This document shows positions 46,395 to 58,958 of a stretch of DNA of 64,000 bases, in pieces (the first letter of the stretch is position 1; each line of letters starts with the position of its first letter). The translations under genes and the position numbers were made by a program. This DNA is from Sanderia malayensis (Eukaryota; Cnidaria; Scyphozoa; Semaeostomeae; Pelagiidae). The DNA lies in the NCBI GenBank assembly GCA_013076295.1, contig RQOL01000024.1, positions 3,487,158-3,551,157 on the forward strand, written 5' to 3'. The notes under the pieces were generated by a model. The model did no database searches. It was given only the letters and a program-made list of their open reading frames with translations, and was not told the origin of the DNA.

Positions 46395-46700
46395 AACCTT
46401 CATTGTTGATAAACTTCATTGTTGATGACTTTCATTTTTGATGACTTTTATTGTCGATGACCTTTATTGTTGGTGACCTTCATTGTTGATGACCTTTACT
46501 CTTGATGAACTTCATTTTTGACGACTTTCATTGTTGATGACCTTCATTGTTATTGTTGATGACCTTCATTGTTGATGACCTTTATTGTTGATAAACTTCA
46601 TTGTTGATGACCTTCATTGTTGATGACCTTTATTGTTGATGACCTTCATTGTTGATGACTTTCATTTTTGATGACTTTCATTTTTGATGACTTTCATCAT
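46395..46700. repeat. 16-bp minisatellite, about 19 copies
   Basis: The unit 'gatgaccttcattgtt' with variants starts about 70 bp after the receptor stop codon and may lie in its 3' UTR. From 46700 to 48089 I see only AT-rich DNA and no gene. Confidence 0.88.
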
Positions 46701-48089
46701 TGACGTATTTTTCTAAATATTAATTACAGATAATATTATGCTTTTTAATATCAAGGTTTTTAATTTATACAATCAACTAGTGGATTAATCATTATTTATT
46801 AGTAAATAAACTAATAATACTATATTATTAACATTATTATATCAATAAGTTTATTAAACTGTTTGCCAGAGATAAACTGACAAAGTAATTTATAATTATG
46901 GCTTATAAGCAATGGATTTAAGCACGAATCGATAAATTTAAAACCTATTTCATAATGTTTTAATATCTATTTAATCACGAAATGCTTTAATGTAGATATT
47001 ATAGACTTTTTAATCATATCAAGCATTTCACTTGGATAACACTGACTGTATAAATATTAGATAAGTAAATATTAGATACTGGTTATTTAATGTTCATGTA
47101 AGTAACTAAGGACCGACTTTTTTCGATTATTGGGCTTTATGTAGTTATTGTAGCTACTGTTAACTGTCGGCGAGGTAATTACATCGTATTTCAAATTTAA
47201 TCAAGGGGATGGGTAGAATTTAGCCAGGAAATTCATAGCATTGTCTTATGCACATTATAAGTTGTGTACACAACAATGAATGCTTTTTGTGCCTTTATGG
47301 ACTGGTATTTATCAATGAACTTGCAATGGTAGACAAAAGCCCTTGAGACACTTGCGAAAACGCGAAGAAAGGCTATCAACCTGTAAGCTTGTCGGCTTTT
47401 TCAACCCCTACTCCCCCTAAACATGACCACTCCACCCCTGCGACAAACACAATTTTGTCGATATCTTATAAGGCTCTCTCTAAAGACAACATTTTTTAGA
47501 TAAGGAAGGGGGTGAAGGACACGTGGACAGTGTCCCAGAACGTTTGTCTTCGCCTGTTGTGGCTCTAGGCCGTTTTTGATCCTTTATGGCCTTTCATGAC
47601 CTGTTCTCACCCCTGTGAGAAAAGGGGTGAGAAAATGTCAAGTGTCACTTCTTTGGAGCACCAGGCTTTTTTATCGACACTATAAAAGTTAATTACTCAA
47701 TTGATATAGGTGTAGAGTTTATTTTGAAGCATAGTACCACTGGCTATGCAAGTATGAAGCTACTAGCTTGGCGATTGTCTTGGTAAATAGTCTATCCGAC
47801 GATCCTATCATATTTATTTACTCATTATTACTGTTACCGAAATTGTGCACGAAAGGGAAGCACAACAGCCCAACTGCATTGTGGGTTTGTGTACTTACTC
47901 CTGTGGTTAAAAATATTTTAATATGCGAATATGTGCGATTATGTGAAGAATATTTTAATGTAATACATATTTGAGGTAAGCTGGATTTGGGTTCGTCACC
48001 CGTTTGGAGGTACATCTCTGTTGATTATACTTTGAATTGCTGCTTAATGTAATGCAGTATATAAACATGTTGTGCGTTAAAGGCGGTGA

Positions 48090-51000
48090 TCACCAAAATT
48101 TACACTTCTTTTCTGGGTTCATGGCAGAGTTAATTGGGCAGTTGAATGCGTTTGAAAACTCGTTCATATTCGACAGACTACCTTTCACCCTGAAAAATAT
48201 GTGAATTGAATATAAACATTAGGTCCTGCATCGCAGTTTAGCTGCTTGAGCTCTGATGCTTTATACAAATAAAAGTAATGTTTCTGTTTTCTCCTATTGG
48301 CAGATTCGTGGCAATATTGTGCCCCCAGAAAAGGGGAGTAGGTCGAAAAAGAGAATATTGTCTTGATAATCAAGGCAATGAACTTTCAAGAGCTGAAGCA
48401 ACCAAGTCTCAAGAGCTAACGCAGAAGTAACAACGTTTTGGGATCAAAGACACAAGAATTCTTTGAATATGCTGAGAATGGTAAGCGAAGCCATGACAGG
48501 TAAAGCTCTAGCATCAAATCATCTTTCTGCATCTTCCTTATAACATTATACTATAATGTAACTGTTGTCACTATGATAATTGTGGACTGATTATACCTGA
48601 AGACTGCTGGCGAGTGTACTCCAAGTCTTAAACTGGATTCTGTATAAGCTTTTGTTTCTGTAGAGCACCATATCTAGTCAGTAATCAGAAAAACACACGA
48701 ATTAAAACAAGACATCGGTAAATCGACTAGGAATTGAGTAACCATGAGAGAATTACGGGAAGGTAAGCACAATATCGACTTGTGAATAAGGTATAATCAA
48801 TTACATATAATGCATACCTGAGCCGATGAGAGGAAGAATAGTTGGTCATTGGTCATTTTAATGCCAGGCAACCTCTGCGGAGGACCGTTTTTCTCCACCC
48901 ATTTCCTATATGCCTGTGTAAAATACGGACCATAGTGTCACCGGGTACATGATCCGTGTATAGAGATTATACTACATACAATAAAGCAATTTAGCCGACT
49001 ACGTTACGTTGCACTACATAGATTATGCCTGTATTCTGACATTTTTAGTGACTTACATTGAAAGACGTTTTCATTCCGGCGTTGTCAGCAATATTTTCAC
49101 TGATCGTTCGATTCTCATTTACCTGAAAACAAAAATGAATAAGCCCATCAAATACACGCAAGGACTGCTGACTCGTTGTTGTAACTTTGTCACAAAAAGA
49201 AGTATGGCAGAAAGCCGCATGTAAAAACCTGCAACTTTCGAACTCAGCCTGCTGTTCAAACACAATAGGCTATTTTTCGCTTATAGTAGTGGTTTCGTTT
49301 ACGGTGGTGGTTTCGTTTACGGTGGTGGTTTCGTTTACGGTGGTGGTTTCGTTTACGGTGGTGGTTTCGTTTACGGTGGTGGTTTCGTTTACGGTGGTGG
49401 TTTCGTTTACGGTGATGGTTTCGTTTACGGTGGTGGTTTCGTTTACGGTGGTGGTTTCGTTTACGGTGGTGGTTTCGTTTACGGTGGTGGTTTCGTTTAT
49501 AGTAGTGGTTTCATTTATAGTAATGGTTTCGTTTATGGTGGTGGTTTCGTTTATAGTAGTGGTTTAGTTTATGGTAGTGGTTTCGTTTAAGGTGGTGGTT
49601 TCATTTATGATGGTGGTTTAGTTTATGGTAGTGCTTTCGTTTATAGTAGTGGTTTCATTTATAGTAATGGTTTCGTTTATGGTGGTGGTTTCGTTTACGG
49701 TGGTGGTTTCGTTTACACTGATGGTTTCGTTCATAGTAATGGCTTTGTTTATAGTGATTGTTTTGTTTATGTTCAAGATTTGTATTAACCGATCCCGGAG
49801 CTAGAGGTATCTGTAACACCATCAGCATCAATTGTGATTGCAATGTTGCTTACCGATACGTTGTAGATGGAATATTGCGAGTATTGGTTCTTCAGGCATG
49901 TCACCCTTTCCCTGTAAGCCCGTGTACTGTTCTCTGTCCACCAAGGCTTCAGGTTTCCCTTCTCATCGAACAGTCTACCTATTGTTGAAATTGGCGAAAC
50001 AAGGTAAGAACAAGTAATATACAACCTGGGTGGTGTAGTACCGCAGAGAAGGGGGGATGGCCAGGGGGTTAATTTTCAGATTCCCCCATCCTAATGCCCT
50101 TCCATCATTCCAAGTCTCCCCAGGGGCTGGCTCCAATATATAACCAATCGATGAGGGGCTCGGGTATTTGGCTAAGAAATCAAGGTGCTTCTGAAAGGTT
50201 TGCTTTTGTCCCAGGGCCTCTTAAGTCTGTCTACGGCTCTGGTGTGGTAAGAACTCCAAGATCAGATAGAGCAGATCAGAGTATGAATGTGCATGCGACA
50301 AAATGCAGATGAGAGACACTGTAATGAAGCGAATTAGAAGAAGATTGGGAGACGACACGAGTTTTCTCTTACCTTGATCGTCAAATGCATGTGATAATTC
50401 GTGGCCCATTACCATACCTATGCCTCCGTAATTCAAAGGCCTGCGGAAGAAAGGAAATGAATGGTGTCATACGCATGCGAGGAGCCATTCAGTTGTCAGA
50501 AATTTCATTTTAGACAGAGTATTTCCAACAAAATATAAAATTTTGTATTCCAAATAGAGTATGCTTGCCGAAGAACGACTAAATATATCATTGTGTAGGC
50601 CCCCCCAAGAATATCTAGAGTTAAATATCTCCCCCCTAGATGTATCATTGTGTAGTCTCCCCCCCCCCCCCCCGCGAAAGGCTTGTATTCGTTGTTTATT
50701 ACGCGCGTGGAAAGACGTGTTGTTAAAAGATAATCGCTAGAATGGTGATACCGTCCAATCTGCATAGTTCGAACTCGTGTAATTCGAACTCTATCTAATT
50801 CGAACGAAATTCTCTGTTGACAGAGTTGACTGTATACTAACGAGCTAAAACTATCTATCAAGGAGAGTCAACATATGTTTGTCAAAGCAGCTTCGTACTG
50901 GAAACAGAGCTAAAAATTGATGATACTCACTTTGGAGCATATCTGCTGAAGAATGGAGATTGCAATATGGCTGCCATGAAAACCATTTTGTTTCTTCCAG

Positions 51001-54000
51001 AATCGTAGAATGCGTTGACCATGGATGGCGGAAACTCCCACCTGAAATCAAGAAAGCCAATAACTTGTTTGTCGATTTGGTTCGAATTCGATTCTAAGCT
51101 ATAACTCGAACCAATGAACCACACCACAACAAGAAATATAATATTGTAATGAGAGAACCATAGAGATAGGATATAGTATACACTCTAGTGTATCTTATAT
51201 CCTCTTTCTGTGGGGAGAACTGGTTCCATTTTGGCTCAAGCATTGCTGGGGCAAGTTTTCTTAGGCCACAAAAAAACTTGTTTAATATGGAGTTGGCTCA
51301 ATTTCTAGCATTTACTTGACCCTTTATTTTGAAACAATAAGAGCTTTTACAGCACACAATAAATATACTGTATACCGCAATAAGATGTTTTGGTACGGAT
51401 CGAATCAAATATAAACTACATACTCTTCTCTATCGACTTTTGAGACAAGTTTCATCATACTCTTTCTTTTCTTCATCTCTTTCAGTTGAAGCACATTGTA
51501 GAAGTATGCATCGTCTTTCAAGGCAAGCTTGAATAAAACAACTTTTTTGTAATTTAACAAAATGGCTTGGAGACGAATACAGAACTGTTCAAAAGAGGGT
51601 TTTAAAAGTAGAACAAATTGAGAAAGATTAAATCTTTATACAAACCCCTTTGTAAAATGCTGCCAGCTTGGTATCGTTTTTAATGAACGAGGGATAAGCA
51701 ATATTACCAATGATGGCTTTTCCCTTCGAAAGAAGAAAACATTTATTGATTTTCAAACGCTATATTCATTTTTCAATCCATCTTATTATTATAAGACCAC
51801 AGTAGATTTATTATCTTGAACCCTTCTCTCGTCGAGCAAGTTCATCGATCCCTTGGGAGTTGGCGATAATGTAACAGTCTCTCGTGTTTTAACAAATTTT
51901 TATTTTATTAACAAATTTTTATTTTCTGGCACGATTTGCACGCTTTTATTGACCAATCAAAAAATTTTCCTCTCTGCCTTTGAAGTTTGGGTTTTCTTGT
52001 TACATAACCTGCGTCGACTCACTTTGAAACGTTTCAGAAGCGAAGAGAAACAAAGAACCACGCTGACGTTGTAAACTTTTGCAATATTCTGCTCGAAAAT
52101 CGGTTTGGAGGGAGCAAAACACGGGACTTTATTTATCACTGGATATTCTGAGATTTGCTTCAAAGAATTGTTGACATTCCAGCAAAGGTGGGTCGTTATT
52201 TTCTCCTGTTGTTGAGTTTAAAAGTTTTTAAAAGCACCTTTATTGAGACGGGGCACTGGGATGGAATAAAGCACATGTTTGAAATAAAATGAGGGCTTGA
52301 ATTGTGTGAGAAATAAGTTTGAATTACACAAAGCTAAAGAGCTGTGTTTTTATTGATATAATTTGAAATTTCGCAGCAGTTTTGCAGTTTGTTGATAAGA
52401 AAAAAGCAATGATTATGTAAGCGAAAGCGGATTACAAACTTTTTCAGTAGCTTTCACTTTAGTCTTTGCGTCCATCCACTCAGATTTATCAACAATGTCC
52501 AGAAAAGAGTCTTTGATATTGTCTATCATTTTGCTGACCTAAAAAGCGAATATTCTCTTTAATAACGCTTATTCAAAGTATTATTAGACGCGCATGTTTA
52601 CATACGGAGGAAAATAAGTTCTGGAATATTTTGTTATTTGTAACCTCTTTCTTGTCAGAGTCGTCGATTGTTTCTTTGACCAACATAGCTCCCAAGGCCA
52701 TATCCATCATGCTTTCAACTTGTCGAAGGCATTTCTGCCACCGCACCTCCCGTTTGCTATCTGGGGCATTCAATAATTTGAGAAATACATCTCTTATTTT
52801 TCTTGGTAAAAACTCTTTGAATTCCTTTACCAAGCTCCAAACAAAATAGTTTGCCAAGGTCCTAAGACAAATGCAAAATAACCAACACATGCTAAAATTT
52901 GCTTTTTTGTAAAGAAATGTGAAGCTCTTGTCAAAGGAATTTAAAATTTAGAAAGTCAGGTCTAAAATATCAGCCAAGGTCACAACAGTTTTGCTTCTTA
53001 ACTTACGTTTTCGATGTTTTGTCAAGAATTTTCGCCAGCCTTTTCAAGTAAACAAGAGGTTGTGTTGCAATGGGAGTCATTTCAGTCACTTGAAATCCAG
53101 TTTTCCTAGCTGCCAGTTTCAAGTAGCGTAGCCAGGCAAGCTATAAAACGAGTTACCAACAGACTCTTTAGCATTCTAACATCCCTTATGCAGCAAGTAA
53201 CGTGTAAAATTCCATAAGGTTGTATTCAAATATGTTTTCTGCTTAACGAGAGAAATAAAATTTTCGCTGATATTTTAATCTCTCAACTTTATTATTCTCA
53301 AAAAGCTCTCAACTTTTTTATTCTTAAAAAGCTTCAACCTTATTATTGTTAAAAAGCTTTCAACCTTGTTATTCTTGACTTCTGTTTGAAGGCCTTTGAT
53401 TGTTGTCTTTTGGCGACTCACTGATATTTTTCTATACACATCTATTGGAAGTGATGCCTAGAATAAATTCAAATAAATTGTTTTCAAGGCTAATAAGCAA
53501 ACAAATAGCATATAACGACACTCGATAGTATTTACAAATATCTCACTTATTGCTCCATGAACAGGGACATAGGAACGGGAGGTGGGAGAGGGGCAATGAC
53601 CCCCCACCCCCACTCTTTTCCAAACTATTGAAAAGTGCCCTTTCTAAATCACATCGGAAAAACATTTATTTAGATATATCTATATTTATTAAGTCGAAGT
53701 CTTTAATATTTTTGCGTATTGTACGTGAGGATGAAAGGAGCATGATCATCCATATTACCTTTCATAAGAGTACATGGCATTAAAGATGTCAAACAATTAT
53801 GTTTAATAGTTGGCTTGATATACTTATTCTGAGACATAAAAATTGGTGGATGAATATATTATCAGTGGAAGGGCTAAAGTAATTAATGGTCAAAAGGGTG
53901 TGATCAAAATAGGCCTTCCTACAATTTGTGGTTTTCATAGTGTAAATTGGTCTTGGAGCGTTTTCTTAAAATACCCACTGCCAAAAGTTCCCGAACTCAA

Positions 54001-56748
54001 CTCGGCATTTCAATCCATTTTGAACTTTCAGCACAATTTCGTTCATGAACTTTTGTTGTCCATATTTTCTTATGTGACGGAAAATAAATGAAACGGCCGC
54101 TTCTAATCTCTCTGTGCTAAAAATCTAGGACGAAAATAAGCTGGCACGAATTTTTAATGAGTATCATGTGATACCATTATCATCCCAAATGCAAACTTTT
54201 TTGGTGTGACCAAGGGCGTTGCCCATAGAGGTTTCCTTCCCTCTGAATTTTGTTTTATATTGTTGGGGAGATGAACCGTGGTAAGTCTGGGGAATTTGGC
54301 ATGACGTCGTTTTTACATCATTGGAGCATGCGTAGTAGGGCTTTACAAATCGCGGAAATTTCAAACTTGCGAAGTACAGACAGAAGTGAAAGTTTAATGG
54401 CGGCGAGCAACAAGGGAGCTGCGGTGCAAGATTAAAGTGTTAAAGTACACAAACGGAAAAAGGGATTGTATGAGAACCGCGTATGTATTCATTTCACTAC
54501 CAAAGTGTTGACTTGTTATTAATGAACTATACCTCAATTATCATTATACCGAATTATCAACAATACTTCGATTCAAGGGAAGGAATGAGGCCATCAAGTT
54601 GCATTTACGTGTGCATGTGAATAATAATATGCATCAAGTGACAAAGTGCAAATAAAATTACGATTTGTAAGAGCTCTCATCCATTATAAAGAATATGCTC
54701 CTCAGAAATAAATTTGACCAGGTCTAGATAGGTCTAGCGTTGATCCAACCGGTCCAATGGAACACTAAACCTTAAAGAAATCCGAAATCCTTTCAATGCA
54801 ACAAAAACACAACCTTGGCCTAAGAACTCAAAACGCGGAGTGAAATTTCTTCAGCGCACGTGCGCGCGCTGCTTATCATATCATATGACACATTTGCCCT
54901 ACATTCTACGCATGCTCCAATGATGTAAGTTTTGATTGGCTCAGACTTACTCGATTTTTCATTGTTTAGAACAATACCGGCCAAGACTCATCTCCCCAAC
55001 AATATAGAGATTTCGTTATGTTGTAATTCAAAAGTATTTCAAAAAATCTTAGATCAGTGAACTTCACAGCATAAGAAGGTCATTGATGAATATCACAAAA
55101 TACCTTTCGTATTTCCTTTTCAAGCTCCAGTACATCTGTCATATAATGGCTGACGTTTGTGCTTCCAAGCATTGTCATTGTTTTTACCATAGCTTTTGCG
55201 TAATCACTACCAGCCTGCAAAATGAATTTGGCGATTAATTTTGGAGCTCCTCTCGTATCTCCCCTTCTTAGTCTCTTTGTTTGTCTATATCGCAATGCTT
55301 CGATTAAACGCCCCTTCTTTTAAATGCCCCCTCGAATAGACGCCCCCTAAAATATAAAATCATTTAATAATCGCCCCGGGCGTTCAATCGAAGCATTACG
55401 GTAGCTGTTACATAAGAATAGGACTTGTGAATCGTAAGGCTACCCATACTGTGCCATCCGGATTTGACATGAGCATTTCGTTTCTTGGTTGACTGATCTG
55501 TAAAAGCAAGTTCATGATTATGCATGATGAAAGAATAATTAGCTTTTCTGGCGTTATTGCCCGCCCAACAAGGTCTTTAGTGTTTATTCTATTGACCATG
55601 TTAAGAGCAATTTTCAATTGGCTACAGGAGAGATTCTTCCTTCCTATTGGTCTGCAAGTATAGGCATTACCAATCATAGAGCAGATTCAGTTTTGCATTA
55701 TATATCAGAAATGCCAAGGCTTGCTTAGAAAGCTGTAAATGGCACAAAACTAGCATGACATGGTTACGCACCAGGCGTACGAACGTTTATGGATTGAATT
55801 TTCAAGGGGTATTATACATGATTATGAATTTTTCGACATTTATTGAAAGGATTCTAGACGCTCTCAAATCAATAGAGGGACACAGAGGGACTCGAGTTAA
55901 CAAGTCTGGCGGACTAGTGTAAAGAAGCATACCTTGATGATATGTTGAGATGACTGCATTATATCGACAACAACTCTAAGGTCGAAAAGCGGAGAATCGG
56001 TTTGCATGTAGACAATAGGTGGAAACACCTCATGTATCTTTGCCAAATGCTCTGTCAGATCCCACGTGCTTTCATCCCATGATGCATTTAGAGCCTTGCA
56101 AGACCCTAGCCTTGCTATCAGATCAAGAAATGGTTTTAGTCCCTTGGATTCAATTGCCGTGACATCGTTACAAGATGAAAAGAGTTTGAAGAGTTCCACC
56201 TCGGCGAAACTGTTTTTGTTTGGCTTTCCTTTGTCGAAGATCTTTTTCAACAGTTTGTCATTTGCGTCTGCCAAGTCCCAGAAAGTGTCCCATGATCCTT
56301 TGCTGTCTGGTATAAAAGCTTTTTTCTGCCATCCTCCGCATGCGTACTGGTAGAAATTCTCACACGGATCAGCTTTGTTGTCTTTGGCATTGAGGATCTG
56401 CGATGCCAGCGTGATGCACTGCGGGCTTAGACATACGGGAGCTTGCTTACCGTCAGCTTTTGTGCAATTTGTGTTGTGGCCGGATTTGCTTGTTTTGTCG
56501 ATTACTTGGTTCGAATTTCCAGACCTAAACACTCTTTCACCTTTTCTGCCCAAGTCAGGCTTGACGACGTAAATGACGATTAACACGATGCACACGACTA
56601 ACAGCGTCAGCGTAACTGCCAAATGCAGTATCTTTAATTTGGTCCATTTTGTTTTTGGCTTTACAAGCCCAACTTCGACAGTTGCTGCATCGTCTGTTGT
56701 GCCATTCTTTTTTAACAAGAAGCCTTCATTGTTGTGATTTTCCGGCAT
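48090..56748 (-). CDS. M13 family zinc ectopeptidase (neprilysin/ECE-type), 16 exons
   Basis: Exons (minus order): 55933-56748, 55444-55497, 55104-55214, 53380-53457, 53007-53140, 52645-52861, 52440-52538, 51647-51724, 51424-51527, 50931-51041, 50373-50440, 49854-49978, 49057-49122, 48818-48913, 48597-48673, 48090-48189; phases agree throughout, 777 residues. Type II topology: short cytoplasmic N-terminus, TM at about 40-62, then the ectodomain ([14 protein letters not shown]). Catalytic features: substrate-binding NAFY, zinc motif HELSH in [10 protein letters not shown], third zinc ligand in ENIADNAG, the HSPAVFR histidine, and the terminal CKFW. All expected active-site residues are present. 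M13 enzymes cleave small extracellular peptides such as neuropeptides. Length is close to NEP (about 750) and ECE (about 770), so I do not choose between them. The weakest border is the donor gtcaag after 53380-53457. Confidence 0.94.
49281..49770. repeat. 18-bp minisatellite, about 27 copies
   Basis: 'ggtttcgtttacggtggt' repeats head to tail with drift to 'tatagtagt' variants. It sits in the M13 gene intron between exons 49057-49122 and 49854-49978. The 126-codon plus-strand ORF of VVSFTV repeats is this array, not a gene. Confidence 0.93.
50765..50835. mobile_element. Fragment of the 'ctaattcgaac' MITE family
   Basis: 'aactctatctaattcgaacg' and 'agagttgactgta' match the element at 18622-18810. 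It is an intronic fragment in the M13 gene. Confidence 0.45.
55288..55403. mobile_element. 'cgattaaacgccc' MITE, copy 2
   Basis: 'gcaatgcttcgattaaacgc' and 'gttcaatcgaagcattacgg' are inverted ends; the family matches 45391-45507. It fills half of a 229-bp intron of the M13 gene. Confidence 0.75.
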
Positions 56749-57761
56749 CGTGTCTCTCTACTTGCGTCCCTAATCACAAAGAAGTATATCGTTTCTGTTA
56801 TAAGAAATCAGTTTAAAGCTTGGAGAGCTCTATTAATGCACTCTTTTTGGCTGTTCCATGTTACTGTTAAAAGCGTTTATCCTCATTATTTTAACTGACT
56901 TGAAATAAAATTAAAGTTGCAATGTATTTGCTATTGCACTCTTTGTATTCGTTGGGGCGTCGAAACCGCGGGCGGCGAGCAAAGTACCCCTATCCCCTTG
57001 ATATTTCAAAACACTATTAAGAAAATCCCACCTTCGTTTTCTCAATAGTTGCACATTTCTTCAAACAAAATATGCCTCATTTTGCGCACAGTTACACTTT
57101 AAACAAGTTTCAGCCTTCTGGACCAAAAGTTAGGATCGAGAAATGCCTGCAACTAGTCAAGTACTTTATCTATCTACCATGAACAGGTCGGGTCGTGAAT
57201 CCGAATTTTGAAATTGAATGAAATATGGCTTAAAAATAGTCTAAATTGTCTAAATAGGAACTTCTGATCACTTTAAGACAAGTTTCAGCTTTCTGGATCA
57301 AAAGTTAGGATCCAGAAGTGCCTGCAACTAGTGTATTAGCTATTTTGTTTCCCTGTCGATAAGACGAGCGTTAACACAGTCATTTCACAAAGTATAATTA
57401 ATTTTATCAAGATATTAGAAGCGAGCAATATTACTGAATATGTTCATGCTTTACTATTGATAAATGATCTTTTTGAAAAGGGTTCATGTAACTGAATAAG
57501 AACTGATTCTATTGTGTATCCCTTATGCAAAGAAAAGATAAAGAGAGATTGTGTCTGCTGTGGTGGGATAAGCAAGATAATGCATATCTTTGAGAAAGAT
57601 CAAATCCAATCTTATCAGGTCCTTGGATTTTTTGATAAACTGGAAAATTAATAAATTTCTTTTGCTCAGAAAACACCTGCCACATACTGATTGACGTGAC
57701 ATGCCTTGCACCGCCTGATCTTCTCTCTTTTGGCATTTTAATTATCTGGCTTATTTTGAGA

Positions 57762-58038
57762 TACCGTAAATCCTCGAGTAAACCCCCGTGAGCTTATTTG
57801 CAAAAACGAAATTTTAGCTGGATAATTGTTCAATATTAAGAAAAATAAAAGCTATACGATGCAGCCAATCAATAAAGTTATTGGTTTAAAGTTGCTGCTA
57901 TTGGCAATACATTCACTAAACAACTTCAATGTCTGGAAACTTGGGTTTAATATCCTTGCAAATGATTATCAGGATGGGGGCTCATTCGAGGGGAGGGCTT
58001 ATTCGAAGGTGGGGTGCTTATTCGAGGATTTAAGGTAA
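57762..58038. mobile_element. 'cgaataagcccc' family MITE, diverged copy
   Basis: The left end taccgtaaatcctcgagtaa and right 'gcttattcgaggatttaagg' are inverted relatives of the ends at 28585-28991. Confidence 0.65.
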
Positions 58039-58790
58039 GTAACAAGTGCTTTCGCTACCATGTGTATTCCTGCAAAATCGACAGTCGCCTGAGCATTAGT
58101 CGTCTCAATTTTGTTCCACTAGTTTACTGTAGTTGCACGATGTCCAACTATACCTTGTTTGTTCCAGCGCAGTTTCACTGTAATTCTTTAGTAAGATCAA
58201 TTTCCCTGCCTTTATCTGGTCAGGCAGGCTACTCAATGTCCTGTTAAGTTTCCTAATTCGTCAACTGTCCGTGGAAAATCAGGTAATTAGTTCATTAATT
58301 ATCTGGTTTACTAGTAATCTTGTTGGATAGTTCACTAGGCCATGTTTAAGCCTTGGTACAAAAATGACGCTACTACTGGGAGAGTCAAAACTATTTAAAT
58401 GAAATAACAGCTTAACTTTTATCGACCACCCAGTTTCAGCGAATTTGAGAGTATGTGAATCGAAGTAGCGAGTAATCCTATGAATAATGGATGAGCAAAA
58501 GAGGAAAATATAAAGAAGGGGATTTCGACATTCGCAAAGTTCTTATTCCAAGCTTTCAATGAAATGCAATTATATAAGTCGTTGTTATTGAACGAAACTT
58601 CAGTCGTCTTTCCGCTTAATCAAAATGCACACAGGTATCGTGTTAAACAGAACAGGACGAAGAAATGAAGTCAGTGGTGACATGGGTGTCCCGGGATCTC
58701 AATTTTAGGGGGGGGCGAAAGCGAGCAAGTTTCGACAGATTTGGAAACAATTGATTTCAGACTGGAAATTTTTCGAAGTAGTCAGTAAAA

Positions 58791-58958
58791 CTTTGATATT
58801 GTCTATCATTTTGCTGACCTAAAAGGCGAATATTCTCTTTAATCACACTTTTCAAAGTATTGTTAGACGCGGATGCTTATGTAGCTACCGAGGAAAATAA
58901 GTTATAGAATATTTTGTTATTTGCAACCTCTTTCTTATCAGAGTCGTCAATTGTTTCT
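58791..58958 (-). pseudogene. Broken duplicate of part of the M13 peptidase gene
   Basis: About 168 bases match 52511-52676, the region spanning the start of exon 52440-52538, its whole upstream intron and the end of exon 52645-52861. Shared blocks include 'ctttgatattgtctatcatt', 'ttgctgacctaaaa', and 'aacctctttctt.tcagagtc'. Orientation is the same, about 2 kb beyond the 5' end of the functional gene. No other M13 exon was found around it, so it is a non-functional fragment. Confidence 0.8.

Noticed and set aside
49187..49567. 126-codon ORF of repeated VVSFTV on the plus strand
   Set aside because: It is the translation of an 18-bp minisatellite whose unit length is a multiple of three, inside an intron of the M13 gene.
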